A stretch of DNA of 64,000 bases, from NCBI RefSeq assembly GCF_000342005.1, contig NZ_AOHO01000058.1:1-64000 (forward strand). The letters are read 5' to 3'. The notes under the pieces were generated by a model that searched no databases, was not told the DNA's origin, and worked only from the letters and a program-made list of their open reading frames with translations. Of this stretch, positions 7,639-16,426 are shown piece by piece. The stretch is from Amycolatopsis decaplanina DSM 44594 (lineage in GTDB: Bacteria; Actinomycetota; Actinomycetes; Mycobacteriales; Pseudonocardiaceae). The translations under genes were made by a program, and so were the position numbers. How positions within the stretch are numbered: position 1 is the first letter of the stretch; each line of letters begins with the position of its first letter.

Positions 7639-8652
7639 CTAAACGCCGGCCCAAGCCGCCAGCATCACGCGCGCGATCGACGAGTTCCCCGGCAGCACCA
7701 GCTGCCGCGTACCGCCGGCGATCGGGGTCGGCACGGCGCCCGCGTTCCGCAGCTGACTGTTGGCGAAAGCGGCCCGTACCTCCTCGCGCGAAACCCAGAA
7801 CGCCTCTTCGATCTCGCCCTCGGCGGGCACCAGCCGAGCGGAGATGTCCGCCCGCGCGGTGAAGCCGAGCATGATCGACCGCGGGAACGGCCACGGCTGG
7901 CTGCCGAGATAGCGCACATCACGCACCTCGACGCCGACCTCTTCGCGGATCTCCCGCTCGACACAGCCTTCGAGCGACTCCCCCGCCTCGACGAAACCAG
8001 CGAGGATCGAGTACCGGTCCGGCGGCCAGATCGGCTGCCGTGCCAGCAGGACGTGCTCGCCGTTCACTCCGGCGTCGTCGTGCACGAGGCAGATCACCGC
8101 CGGGTCGGTGCGCGGGTACTCCTCGCGGCCGCAGCCGGTGCACTTGCTCGCCCAGCCCAGCTGGCCCACCTCCGTCGGGCTCCCGCAGCGGGTGCAGAAC
8201 TTCGCCTGCCGCCGCCAGGCCTGCAGCGCCTGCGCGGTGGTGAACAGCCCCGCCGACGTGTCGTCGAGCAGGTCGCCGTAGCCGCGCAGGTCGACCCAGA
8301 TCTCGCCTTCATGCCGCGGGACCTCTTCGACGACGCCCCAGCTGCCCGCCATTTCGACGGTCTCGGTCTCCCCGGCGGGGCGGCCGGGCAGCGACCAGTA
8401 GTCGGTGCCCTGCCACTCCCCCAGGAAAACCGCATCGGCGGGCGGCTCGGTGCCGAAGTCCTGCGACTTGCGGGTCGCGAGTGTGCCGGAACCCTCCACC
8501 ACCGGGGTGCGCGCGTGCTCGTCGAGCAGCACGACCCGGGCGTCCGGCCAGCGGGCGAAGAGCCGGTCCGGGTTGGTGCGCAAGGATTCCTGACGGTCCG
8601 CCGTGGAGCGCGAAAGCGTCGGGAGCGCCCCCAACCCGAACGGCGTCTCCAT
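7639..8652 (-). CDS. nudC: NADH pyrophosphatase / RNA decapping Nudix hydrolase NudC
   Basis: 337 aa. Hydrolyses NADH (and NAD caps on RNA in characterised members) to NMNH and AMP. A zinc ribbon is visible (CTRC ... CTGC, about residues 154-175). The Nudix box is complete: GFVEAGESLEGCVEREIREE. It is followed by the NudC signature SQPWPFPRS. Start ATG 8652 overlaps the upstream M16 stop (TGATG); the longer frame is inside the peptidase gene. It is the last gene of a minus-strand set with two M16 proteins. In mycobacteria nudC lies next to the AdnAB/potassium-channel block, which here is about 19 kb away. Confidence 0.95.
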   Translation of the reverse strand: METPFGLGALPTLSRSTADRQESLRTNPDRLFARWPDARVVLLDEHARTPVVEGSGTLATRKSQDFGTEPPADAVFLGEWQGTDYWSLPGRPAGETETVEMAGSWGVVEEVPRHEGEIWVDLRGYGDLLDDTSAGLFTTAQALQAWRRQAKFCTRCGSPTEVGQLGWASKCTGCGREEYPRTDPAVICLVHDDAGVNGEHVLLARQPIWPPDRYSILAGFVEAGESLEGCVEREIREEVGVEVRDVRYLGSQPWPFPRSIMLGFTARADISARLVPAEGEIEEAFWVSREEVRAAFANSQLRNAGAVPTPIAGGTRQLVLPGNSSIARVMLAAWAGV

Positions 8653-10028
8653 CAGGTGGGCTCCCCGACGGTCACGTCTCCCAGCGCCGTCAGCTTCGGC
8701 GCGAGAACGTCGGCGTCGCCGACGACGACCCCGGTGAACCGCTTGGGCGCGAAGAACTCCAGCGCGGCGTTCGCCACGTCTTCGGCGGTGACCGCGGCGA
8801 GGCGCTCCGGATGCCCGGCGAGCCATTCGGCGCCGAGCCCCGTCGCGGCGAGCGCGGCCAGCTGCGCGGCCAGGCCCCCTTGCGACGACGCCGCCGTGAC
8901 CAGCGAACCGATGGCGTACTGGCGCACCGATTCGACCTCGTCGGCGGTCGGTGGCACGAGACCGAGCCTGGCCAGCTCGTACCGCGTCTCCATGAGCGCG
9001 GCGGCGGTCGCGTCGGTCGCGGTGTCCGCGTCGACGTTCACCACGGCGGTCTGGTCGGTGAACTCGAACCCGGAGTGCGCGCTGTAGGTGTAACCCTTGT
9101 CCTCGCGGATGTTCTCGACCAGCCGCGACGAGAAGTACCCGCCGTACACGAGGTTCGCCAGCTGCAGCGCCGGATACCGCGGGTCCGTACGCGACACGGT
9201 CTGCGCGGACAGCCGGATCTGCGACTGCACGGCACCGGCCCGCGGCACCAGCAGGACGTTGCCCCCGGTGAGCTCGGGCAGCGCGGGCAGGCGGACGGCG
9301 GAGCGGTCCGAAGACCAGCCGCCGAACGCCTTCTCCAGGTCGCCGATGACGGTCTCCGGGTCGATGTCACCGACGAGCACCAGCACGGATCCCCGCGGCA
9401 GCACCGAAGCCCGGTGCAGCGCGCGAACCTGTTCCGGCGTCACGACCGCGACGTCTTCGGCCTGCGGGACCTCGCGCACCGCGGGGTGGTCGCCGTAACG
9501 GTGCTTCTGCAGCGCCTCGCGGGCGATCGTCCTCGGCTGCGTGCGGGAGACGGCGATCCGCTCGATGAGCCGCTCGCGTTCCCGCTCGACCTCGGCGTCC
9601 GCGTACGAGGCGCCGGTGAGCGCGTCGGCGAGGACGTCGAGCATCGTCGGCAGGCCGTCGGCCAGCGAGGTACCGGTGATGGCCAGCCGCTCCGGGTCGA
9701 CGCCGGAGGCGAGATCACCGCCGATCAGCGCCAGATCCGCGTCGATCTCGATGCGGTCGCGGCGGGCGGTGCCGGTCAGCAGTGTTTCGGCCAGCACCTC
9801 GGCGGTGGCCGGGTGCAGTTCGCCGTCGCCGGCGAACGGGATCCAGACGCGCAGCTCGACCAGCGGCACGGTGGCCTTGCGGACGGCGAGCACCCGCAGC
9901 CCGTTGCTCAGCGTGGTGTCCACATGGGACAGATCGGCGGCGGCGCGCTGCGTCCCCAGCGACGGGACCGGACGCGGCCCGGCGGCGGTGCGGCCGATCT
10001 CCTCGGCGGTGCGGTGCGGTGCGCTCAC
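8652..10028 (-). CDS. M16 family peptidase-like protein, non-catalytic subunit
   Basis: 458 aa M16 (pitrilysin/processing-peptidase) fold with both halves recognisable. The zinc-binding HxxEH is missing: the corresponding stretch after the first strand reads GELHPATAEVLAETLLTG. It is therefore probably the inactive partner of the upstream catalytic subunit, as in two-subunit M16B proteases. A later R-x-Y pair typical of substrate binding (GGYFSSRLVENIREDKGYTY) is present. The GTG start at 10028 forms a GTGA overlap with the upstream gene, and its stop overlaps nudC by TGATG. No signal peptide is visible, so it acts in the cytosol. Confidence 0.9.
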   Translation of the reverse strand: MSAPHRTAEEIGRTAAGPRPVPSLGTQRAAADLSHVDTTLSNGLRVLAVRKATVPLVELRVWIPFAGDGELHPATAEVLAETLLTGTARRDRIEIDADLALIGGDLASGVDPERLAITGTSLADGLPTMLDVLADALTGASYADAEVERERERLIERIAVSRTQPRTIAREALQKHRYGDHPAVREVPQAEDVAVVTPEQVRALHRASVLPRGSVLVLVGDIDPETVIGDLEKAFGGWSSDRSAVRLPALPELTGGNVLLVPRAGAVQSQIRLSAQTVSRTDPRYPALQLANLVYGGYFSSRLVENIREDKGYTYSAHSGFEFTDQTAVVNVDADTATDATAAALMETRYELARLGLVPPTADEVESVRQYAIGSLVTAASSQGGLAAQLAALAATGLGAEWLAGHPERLAAVTAEDVANAALEFFAPKRFTGVVVGDADVLAPKLTALGDVTVGEPT

Positions 10029-11329
10029 TGCTCGGTACCTTCCTGTTCGGAATCGGCGCTGCCGGGACGGATGACGAGAACGGCGCGCGAATCCGGCCGC
10101 AGTGCCTTCGCCGCCGCCGAAACGGCTTCCGCGGTGACCGCCGACATCTTCTCGGCGAGCCGGTACACCAGTGACGCGTCGCCGTACAGCAGCTCGAACG
10201 AGCCGAGGGCCAGCGTGCGGGACACCAGCTTGTCGTGCTCGGAGTGCAGGCTCGCGGCCCAGCGCGCGGTGACCTTCTTCAGTTCCTGGTCCTCCGGCGG
10301 CGTGGCCGCCAGCTTCTCCAGTTCCTCGTCCAGCGCGGCGAGGACCTGTTCGGTGCTCACCTCGTGCGGGTGGATCGCGGTGATGGTGAACGTGTCCGGG
10401 TCACGGGCCTCGAACGGGCCGAACAGCCCGGCGCCCGCGCCGATGTCGACGACCAGCGGCTCGCGGTGCACCAGGCGCTGCTGCAATCGGGAGCCGTCGC
10501 CGTCGGTCAGCACGCCGGCGAGCACGAGGTTCGCCAGGTAGCCGTCGAGGTCGTTGATCGGGTCCGGCATGCGGTAGCCGACGCCGACCGCGGGCAGCGG
10601 GGCGTGCGGGTCCACGTGCTCGCCGCGCAGTTCGCCCTCGGGGGCGGGCTCCGCGAACGACGGACGTTCCGGTGCGGGCCGGTGCGGCACGTCGCCGAAG
10701 TGCTTCTCGATCAGCTCGCGGGCCTCCTCGACGGTGAAGTCACCGGCGACGGTCAGCACCGCGTTCGCGGGCGAGTAGTAGGTGTCGAAGAAGGCGGCGC
10801 AGTCGTCCAGGGTGGCCTGTTCGAGATCCTCGAAACCGCCGTAACCGTTGTGCGCGTTGGGGAACGTGGAGTACAGCACCGGCGGGAGCAGGATCCACGG
10901 GAACCCGCCGTACGGCCGGTTCAGCACGTTGAGGCGGATCTCCTCCTTGACCACGTCGATCTGGTTGGCCAGGTTCTCCTGCGTCAGCTTCGGCGCCCGC
11001 ATCCTGTCCGCTTCGAGGAACAGGGCGCGCTCGAGAGCCGCGGCGGGGAGGACCTCGAAGTAATCCGTGTAGTCCGGATGGGTGGAGCCGTTGAAGCTGC
11101 CACCACTCGACTGGACGTACCGGAAGTGCGCGAGCTTCTCCAGGCTCTCGCTCCCCTGGAACATCAAATGCTCGAAGAGGTGCGCGAAACCGGTGCGCCC
11201 TTCGGGCTCGGAACGGAAGCCCACGTCGTAGTGGACGCTGACACCCACCACCGGAGCGGTCGCGTCGGGCGCGAGCACCACGCGCAGACCGTTGTCGAGG
11301 GTGAATCGGACAAGCTCGGGATCGGCCAT
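10025..11329 (-). CDS. M16 family zinc peptidase, catalytic subunit
   Basis: 434 aa. The inverted zinc motif HLFEH is at about residues 50-54, with the distal glutamate in NQIDVVKEEIRL about 75 residues later; these define an active M16 metallopeptidase. The substrate is unknown. The following gene encodes an M16 protein without the motif, so a heteromeric enzyme is likely. ATG 11329 (MADPELVRF) was preferred over the GTG three codons upstream. The gene begins 21 bp after the stop of a DUF2207 gene, so a common transcript is plausible. No signal peptide or membrane segment is seen. Confidence 0.92.
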   Translation of the reverse strand: MADPELVRFTLDNGLRVVLAPDATAPVVGVSVHYDVGFRSEPEGRTGFAHLFEHLMFQGSESLEKLAHFRYVQSSGGSFNGSTHPDYTDYFEVLPAAALERALFLEADRMRAPKLTQENLANQIDVVKEEIRLNVLNRPYGGFPWILLPPVLYSTFPNAHNGYGGFEDLEQATLDDCAAFFDTYYSPANAVLTVAGDFTVEEARELIEKHFGDVPHRPAPERPSFAEPAPEGELRGEHVDPHAPLPAVGVGYRMPDPINDLDGYLANLVLAGVLTDGDGSRLQQRLVHREPLVVDIGAGAGLFGPFEARDPDTFTITAIHPHEVSTEQVLAALDEELEKLAATPPEDQELKKVTARWAASLHSEHDKLVSRTLALGSFELLYGDASLVYRLAEKMSAVTAEAVSAAAKALRPDSRAVLVIRPGSADSEQEGTEQ

Positions 11330-11350
11330 GCGCACCACCCTACGGGCTAC

Positions 11351-13021
11351 TCAGGCCTCCAGGCGACGACCCTGGCGGGTCGCGGCGAAGGTTCCCACTA
11401 GTGCGGCGGTGAAGTCGCTCACCCGCTCGATCGAGACTTCGTCGGCGTCTTCCTTGCCGTACCAGTAGATCTTGGGCGGACCCTTGAGTTCGGCGAATCC
11501 GGCGACCCACTGTTCTTGTTCGCCGAGAGCGAGCGCGTACGGCAGCGCCCGGGAAAGGAGCATCTCGCGTTCGAGCTTCGGGACGGCCGTCGCCTTGGTC
11601 GCCAGCAGCGCGTCACGGACGCCGAGCAGCCGCCGGTGCAGCACGACGCCGGAGCCGGTGCGCACCGGCAGCCATCGGGCGGCGACGGCGAGTACCGCGC
11701 CCGCGGCGATGACGATCAGCCCGAGCTGGGCGTAGCCGACGGTCAAGGCCAGCAGGACGGTGAGGAACAGACCGTAGAAGCAGATCCGCAGGCCGACGCG
11801 GGCCAGCCTGCCGGGCGACCGCGAATACCAGCGGCGTTCGGCGACACTGTCGTCCAGCGCGTCCCGCACCGTTTCGATCCCGATCCGCGCGGACTGGATC
11901 TCCGACAGCAGCACCGACTCGCGTTCATCGGGCAGCAGGACGTCGAAGACCGCGCGTTCGTACGTGGTCAGCTGCTCGTCCGGCGGATTGCGGCGGACGA
12001 GGCGCCAGCCGGTCAGTTCGCCGGGCTCCTCGCTCACCCAGAGGTAGTTCCGGACCGCGAGGTCGACGACCGTCGCGGCCAGGTCGACGGCGTCGGCACG
12101 ACCCGTGAGAACAGTCCCGACCTGTCCGGGCAGCACACCGTCGGGTGAGGCGAACGCGGCCTGGTCATCCTTCCCGGTGAGCAGCCGGACCGGGAGCGCG
12201 TCGCCCGGGTGCTTGTCCCGCCTTCGCAGCAGGACCAGCGCCACGGCGGCCACGACCAGCGCGAGCGCGAAGCCGCCCCAAGCCCAGCCGACCGGGGCGG
12301 TGAGCACGAACGCGCCGGCGAAGGTCTTCGACGGCTCCAGCCGCGCGTTCGCCGGGACGGTACCGCCGGGCAGCTCGACCGAGATCTCCATCCGCTGCCC
12401 GGCCGGGAGGTTCTGCTGGCTGAACCGGGTCAGCCCGGAATGCGCGATCTGAGCGGTCCCGCAGTGCGCGCGCGACCCCTCGGGCCCGGCGTAACAGGTC
12501 ACCGCGTTCGGGACGGACGGAGCGGCGAAGCTCGCGCGCACGAGTTCCAGCCGGGAGTCCCAGCCGCCCGCGAGCTGCCAGCTCACCCGCGTCAGGCCGT
12601 CGGCTTCGGCGACCGCACCGTCCACTGTGTAGCGGACGATCGAGGTGCCGCCCCTGAGTTCGACGGTGAACTCGTCGTCGGTCAGCTCGGCGTTGCCCGC
12701 GCCCTCGATGACGACGTCACGGATGCCGATGATCCGGTCGCGGTCGCGCGGAGCGGCCGTGCGGAGCGGGATCCGGCGGGTCATCGTCGCCTCGCTCGGC
12801 ACGGACACCGCCTCGACGACCGAGAGCGCGCCGTCGCGTTCGACCTTGAGCGAGATCTCCGCGCTGTTCGGCAGCGAAGGCAGCTGCGGTTCACCTTGCG
12901 CCCCCGCCGGTGCCGCGCCCAGCACGACCAGAAGCACCGCCACCAGCACGCAATTCGGCACCAGATTGCGGTGGTTGCGCGTGCAAGGATCGCAAGCTGG
13001 TGCCGAATTGCGAGTCTTCAC
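11351..13021 (-). CDS. DUF2207-type membrane protein, second of a tandem pair
   Basis: About 556 aa. A signal-like segment (LVAVLLVVLGAAPAGA, about residues 27-42) is followed by an extracellular beta-rich DUF2207 domain, a central helix (FALALVVAAVALVLLRRR), a cytosolic part, two further helices (near 415-455) and a C-terminal cytosolic domain. It closely resembles the preceding gene (shared FASPDGVLPGQVGTV, VVDLAVRNYLW), so it is a tandem duplicate. If it starts at GTG 13021, residues 3-25 are encoded by palindrome E1. A later GTG around 12949 would avoid this but removes the charged n-region. Function unknown; predicted cell-envelope protein. Confidence 0.82.
   Translation of the reverse strand: MKTRNSAPACDPCTRNHRNLVPNCVLVAVLLVVLGAAPAGAQGEPQLPSLPNSAEISLKVERDGALSVVEAVSVPSEATMTRRIPLRTAAPRDRDRIIGIRDVVIEGAGNAELTDDEFTVELRGGTSIVRYTVDGAVAEADGLTRVSWQLAGGWDSRLELVRASFAAPSVPNAVTCYAGPEGSRAHCGTAQIAHSGLTRFSQQNLPAGQRMEISVELPGGTVPANARLEPSKTFAGAFVLTAPVGWAWGGFALALVVAAVALVLLRRRDKHPGDALPVRLLTGKDDQAAFASPDGVLPGQVGTVLTGRADAVDLAATVVDLAVRNYLWVSEEPGELTGWRLVRRNPPDEQLTTYERAVFDVLLPDERESVLLSEIQSARIGIETVRDALDDSVAERRWYSRSPGRLARVGLRICFYGLFLTVLLALTVGYAQLGLIVIAAGAVLAVAARWLPVRTGSGVVLHRRLLGVRDALLATKATAVPKLEREMLLSRALPYALALGEQEQWVAGFAELKGPPKIYWYGKEDADEVSIERVSDFTAALVGTFAATRQGRRLEA
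12949..13012. repeat. Palindromic element family E, copy E1 (within a gene start)
   Basis: Arms 12949-12970 and 12991-13012 are 22 bp with one mismatch; the centre is 20 nt. The same architecture is found at 29474, 42045, 51072 and 60282. This copy lies at the junction of two tandem DUF2207 genes and overlaps the predicted N-terminus of the second. Confidence 0.9.
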
Positions 13022-13022
13022 G

Positions 13023-14798
13023 TCAGGCGGGGACCGGTTCCGGGCGGAGCGAGCGCAGGTGCCCGGATTCGGCGAGCAGACCGTCCAAAGCGGACAGGAA
13101 CGACGGCAGATGCGCGGCGAACCGGCGCAGGTCCCGATCGCCCTCGAGACCGCCGAACCAGTACAGCCCGGCCGAACCGTCCGCCGACGGGTCGAGCCCC
13201 TCGAACGTCCGGAGCCAGCGCTCGGTGTCGCCGAGCACGATGGCGTACGGCAGGGACCGGGAGAACACCATTTCCCGGTCCCCCAACGGAATGTCGGCGA
13301 CCTTGACGGTGTGCAGGTATTCGAGCAGGCCGCGGACCTGGCCCACCAAACGCCTGCCGCGAGAGGTCCGCGGCGGCACCCACGACGCGCCCAGCAACGC
13401 GGCGATCCCGGCGAGCACGACCGCGACGCCGAGCAGCGCGTGCCCGGCCGTGAAGGTCAGGACGACGGTGCCCACGAGCCCTAGCCCGATCAGGGCGATG
13501 CCCGCCCACGTGAGTTTGCTCTTGCCCTTGTCAGGGCGTCGCGAGAACCAACCCTTGCGCACCACGTCGGCGTACATCGCCTCGCCGGCGACGCGGAGAT
13601 CGACGGTGCCGCGGCCGCGGAGTTCCGACAGCAGCACGGAATCGGTGCCCTCGGGCAGGATCGCGGTGTAGATCTCGCGCTCGAAGGCGGCGAGGTGCTC
13701 GTCCGGCGCGTTGCGGCGCGCGATCTGCCAATCGACGGTGCCCGCGCGGCGGACCTCGGCGATCCACAGATAGTTGCGGACCGCGAGGTCGACCACCGTG
13801 CCGCTGACGTCCACGACGTCGACCGTCTCGTCGACGACCGTGCCGACCTGCCCGGGCAGGACACCGTCGGGCGAGGCGAAGGAGACCCGATCGCCGTCTC
13901 GCATGAGGACGTCGACCGGACCGGTGCCCGCGGTGAGCGCGCCCTTGTCGCGACGGCGCGACAGCCAGATGGCGAGTGCGCCGAGAACCAGGAGGAGCGC
14001 CAGCGCCCCGAAACCGATGCCGGCGAGTGTGGTGAGGGCGAACGCGCCGCCGACCGTGGCGATCTGCTCGAACCGCGCGTTCGCGGGCACGGTGCCCGCC
14101 GGGAGCTGGACGGCGAGGTCGACACGTTCGCCCGCCGGAAGTTTGTCCTGCTCGATGCGGACGACGCCGCTGTGGTCGGTCTCCGCGAGCGAACACTGCC
14201 TGTCCGAGCCGAGTGGCCCGGCGAAACAGTCCACTGTGGGCGTTTCGCGTGTCGGCGCGCTGAACGAAGCGGACACTCGGGACAGTTCGACGTCCCAGCC
14301 GCTCGCGACCTGCCAGCGAACCTGCTGCGCGCCGTTGACGTCCGCGACCGCCCCGTCCACTTTGTACTTGAGGGTGGACGCGCCGCCCTCGAAGGTGGCG
14401 ACCAGCTGCTCGCCGTTCGACTCGGTCTTGCCCGCGCCCTCGACCGAGACGTCACGGACCCCGTAGACGCGGTCCTGCTCTTCACCGGCGGGAACCTTCA
14501 ACGGGATCCGGCGTACCAGGCGCTGTCCACCCGGGACGGTCACCTGCTCGGTGATGGACACCGAACCGTCGCGTTCCACCTTCACCACCACGTTCGCGGC
14601 CGGGCCGCTCGGCGGCTGGAGCAGCCCGAGCTGACCGCGTGCGCCGAGCGGCGGCGGCTTCGGCAACTGCGGCGCGTTCGTCAGCGAAGGGCCCGCTCCG
14701 GGCGCCTCCGGAACGTTCGTATCCGACGGCGGGGCCATCAAGGCCGAGCTCGCCGCGACGGCCACTACCGCCGTCCCCCATTTCGTCAACACAGCCAC
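13023..14798 (-). CDS. DUF2207-type membrane protein, first of a tandem pair
   Basis: 591 aa. An N-terminal signal-like helix (TAVVAVAASSALMAP) is followed by a Pro-rich linker, an extracellular DUF2207 domain (VVVKVERDGSVSITEQVTV onward), a helix (GIGFGALALLLVLGALAIWL), a cytosolic region, two helices and a C-terminal domain containing SRSLPYAIVLGDTERW. The start is GTG 14798. It is a paralogue of the next gene and one base separates their frames. Together with the M16 pair and nudC it forms a probable minus-strand transcription unit. The DUF2207 family has no established function; a role at the cell surface is inferred from topology. Confidence 0.87.
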   Translation of the reverse strand: MAVLTKWGTAVVAVAASSALMAPPSDTNVPEAPGAGPSLTNAPQLPKPPPLGARGQLGLLQPPSGPAANVVVKVERDGSVSITEQVTVPGGQRLVRRIPLKVPAGEEQDRVYGVRDVSVEGAGKTESNGEQLVATFEGGASTLKYKVDGAVADVNGAQQVRWQVASGWDVELSRVSASFSAPTRETPTVDCFAGPLGSDRQCSLAETDHSGVVRIEQDKLPAGERVDLAVQLPAGTVPANARFEQIATVGGAFALTTLAGIGFGALALLLVLGALAIWLSRRRDKGALTAGTGPVDVLMRDGDRVSFASPDGVLPGQVGTVVDETVDVVDVSGTVVDLAVRNYLWIAEVRRAGTVDWQIARRNAPDEHLAAFEREIYTAILPEGTDSVLLSELRGRGTVDLRVAGEAMYADVVRKGWFSRRPDKGKSKLTWAGIALIGLGLVGTVVLTFTAGHALLGVAVVLAGIAALLGASWVPPRTSRGRRLVGQVRGLLEYLHTVKVADIPLGDREMVFSRSLPYAIVLGDTERWLRTFEGLDPSADGSAGLYWFGGLEGDRDLRRFAAHLPSFLSALDGLLAESGHLRSLRPEPVPA

Positions 14799-14892
14799 AC
14801 ACTCTAAGGCAGCCGATCTATGCTGACCGCCGAAACGCCGAAACCGCCACCTGGGCGAACGGCGTTGCCGAACAGCATGGGGGATCCACTCG

Positions 14893-16338
14893 ATGAACCA
14901 GCAGCCGCCCGGCCCGCCTGATCCGCGGCGCCGGCCGACTCCGCCACCGGGGCGGCCGCCGCGGCCACCACAGGGTGGCCGTCCGCTCCCACCGCGAGGT
15001 GGCCGTCCGCTTCCGCCGCCGGGAGCGCGTCCGCTTCCGCCGCGCGGTGGCCCGCCGATGCCGCCGCCGAACCGGCCGGGCCCCGTCCCGCCCGGGCAGC
15101 CGGGCCGTCCGCCGATCTCGCAGCCGACGCCGATCCCGCCGCCGTTCCGGCCGGGGCCGCCGAGCGGTGGCGTGCCGCTGCCCCCGCCGGGCGCGGCTCC
15201 GCTTCCGCCGCCGCAGATCGGCGAGCCGGTCCCGTTCCGGCCCGGCGCCGTCGGACCGCCGCAGCTTCCGTACGGCCCGCGTTTCGCTCAGCCCGCGTTC
15301 ACGCCCTACGGGGGATACCAAGCCAAGAAGTCGAACGGCGGGGTCATCGCGGCGGTCGCGATCGTGGCCGTGATGGCGGTCATGGGCGGGCTGCTCATGG
15401 TGATCACCATCGCGAACGGCAAGTCGAAGCACGTGGCGGACGTCGGATACTCGAGCTATTCGAGCTACCCGACGACCACGTCCACGGATTACTCGACGAC
15501 GACCACGTCCAGCGACACGTCGACGACGGCCACCGATTCGCGTGATTCGACCGGCACACGCGGGACGTCGGCAGGCTCGACCCGTGAGACGTCGGCCAGC
15601 CGTGCCCCGTCCGGCCCGCAACCACACCACAAACTGGCGGACAACCCGCTGTGGCTCGATTCCGAGGTCGGTCTGCCGAACCAGCCGTGCAACCTCTCGC
15701 GCTGGGCGAACAACCCGGACGCGGCGGCGGCGTTCTTCGACAGCGCGCGGCCCTGCCTGGACAGCGTCTGGCAGCAGGTCATGAACTACACGAAACTGCC
15801 GTTCCGGGTCCCGGCCGTGAAGTACCCGTCCGGCAAGAACTGGTCGAGCCCGTGCGGCGACGCCAGCAACGGCTCGGTGGCGGCGTTCTACTGCTCGCAG
15901 AACGAGACGCTTTACATGCCCTACGAAGGCCTTCAGGTCTCCCAGTACGGCAACCGGCCCGGGGTCTATCTGGCCGTCTTCGCCCATGAGTACGCGCACC
16001 ACATCCAGGCGCTTTCCGGTATCTCGGAGGCCTATTGGGACGCACGGTACGAAGCGGGCACCGACTCGGCGGCGGGCCTGGAGATGTCGCGGCGCAACGA
16101 GCTTTCGGCGCAGTGTCTTTCCGGGACGTTCCTGGGTTCGACGGTGGGCCGCGGCGGCTCGGTCGACCAGGCGATGTACCGCGACGCCTGGCAGACCCAG
16201 GACCGCGGCGACCACAACGGCGGCCCGCGCGACCACGGCTCCGACGCGCACGCGGTCTCGTGGTGGCAGCACGGCGCGCAGAAGAACCGGATGTTCCAGT
16301 GCAACACCTGGGCGGCGAAGCCGGCCGACGTTTCCTGA
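14893..16338 (+). CDS. Membrane-anchored neutral zinc metallopeptidase (YpfJ/PF04228-like), paralogue 1
   Basis: 481 aa. The first 135 residues are a Pro/Gly/Arg-rich cytoplasmic tail with PPRGG-like repeats. A single helix (VIAAVAIVAVMAVMGGLLMVITI, about 150-172) and a Ser/Thr/Asp-rich linker follow. The extracellular catalytic domain contains the zinc motif HEYAHHIQ near residue 360 and a downstream glutamate in MSRRNELSAQC. Several cysteines may form disulfides. It is divergent from the DUF2207 genes, and a 27-bp hairpin follows its stop. A second member with the same layout lies at 25976, on the far side of the MoxR/DUF58 locus. Substrate unknown. Confidence 0.9.
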   Translation: MNQQPPGPPDPRRRPTPPPGRPPRPPQGGRPLPPRGGRPLPPPGARPLPPRGGPPMPPPNRPGPVPPGQPGRPPISQPTPIPPPFRPGPPSGGVPLPPPGAAPLPPPQIGEPVPFRPGAVGPPQLPYGPRFAQPAFTPYGGYQAKKSNGGVIAAVAIVAVMAVMGGLLMVITIANGKSKHVADVGYSSYSSYPTTTSTDYSTTTTSSDTSTTATDSRDSTGTRGTSAGSTRETSASRAPSGPQPHHKLADNPLWLDSEVGLPNQPCNLSRWANNPDAAAAFFDSARPCLDSVWQQVMNYTKLPFRVPAVKYPSGKNWSSPCGDASNGSVAAFYCSQNETLYMPYEGLQVSQYGNRPGVYLAVFAHEYAHHIQALSGISEAYWDARYEAGTDSAAGLEMSRRNELSAQCLSGTFLGSTVGRGGSVDQAMYRDAWQTQDRGDHNGGPRDHGSDAHAVSWWQHGAQKNRMFQCNTWAAKPADVS

Positions 16339-16359
16339 CCGCGCTTGGAGTTTCCGGCT

Positions 16360-16414
16360 GTCCGTGAAGGCCTCCTTGAGGGACCCTGGGTCCCTCAAGG
16401 AGGCCTTCACGGAC
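16360..16414. terminator. Palindrome family A, copy A2 (perfect 27-bp arms)
   Basis: Arms 16360-16386 and 16388-16414 are perfectly complementary around a single T. The outer sequence is GTCCGTGAAGGCCTCCTTGA. It sits between the convergent ends of the metallopeptidase and RDD genes and could stop transcription from both sides. Confidence 0.85.
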
Positions 16415-16426
16415 TTCGGGCCTGGG

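Noticed and set aside
16360..16414. Palindromes as ends of a full insertion sequence
   Set aside because: No transposase gene and no direct target duplications were seen near any copy in this window.
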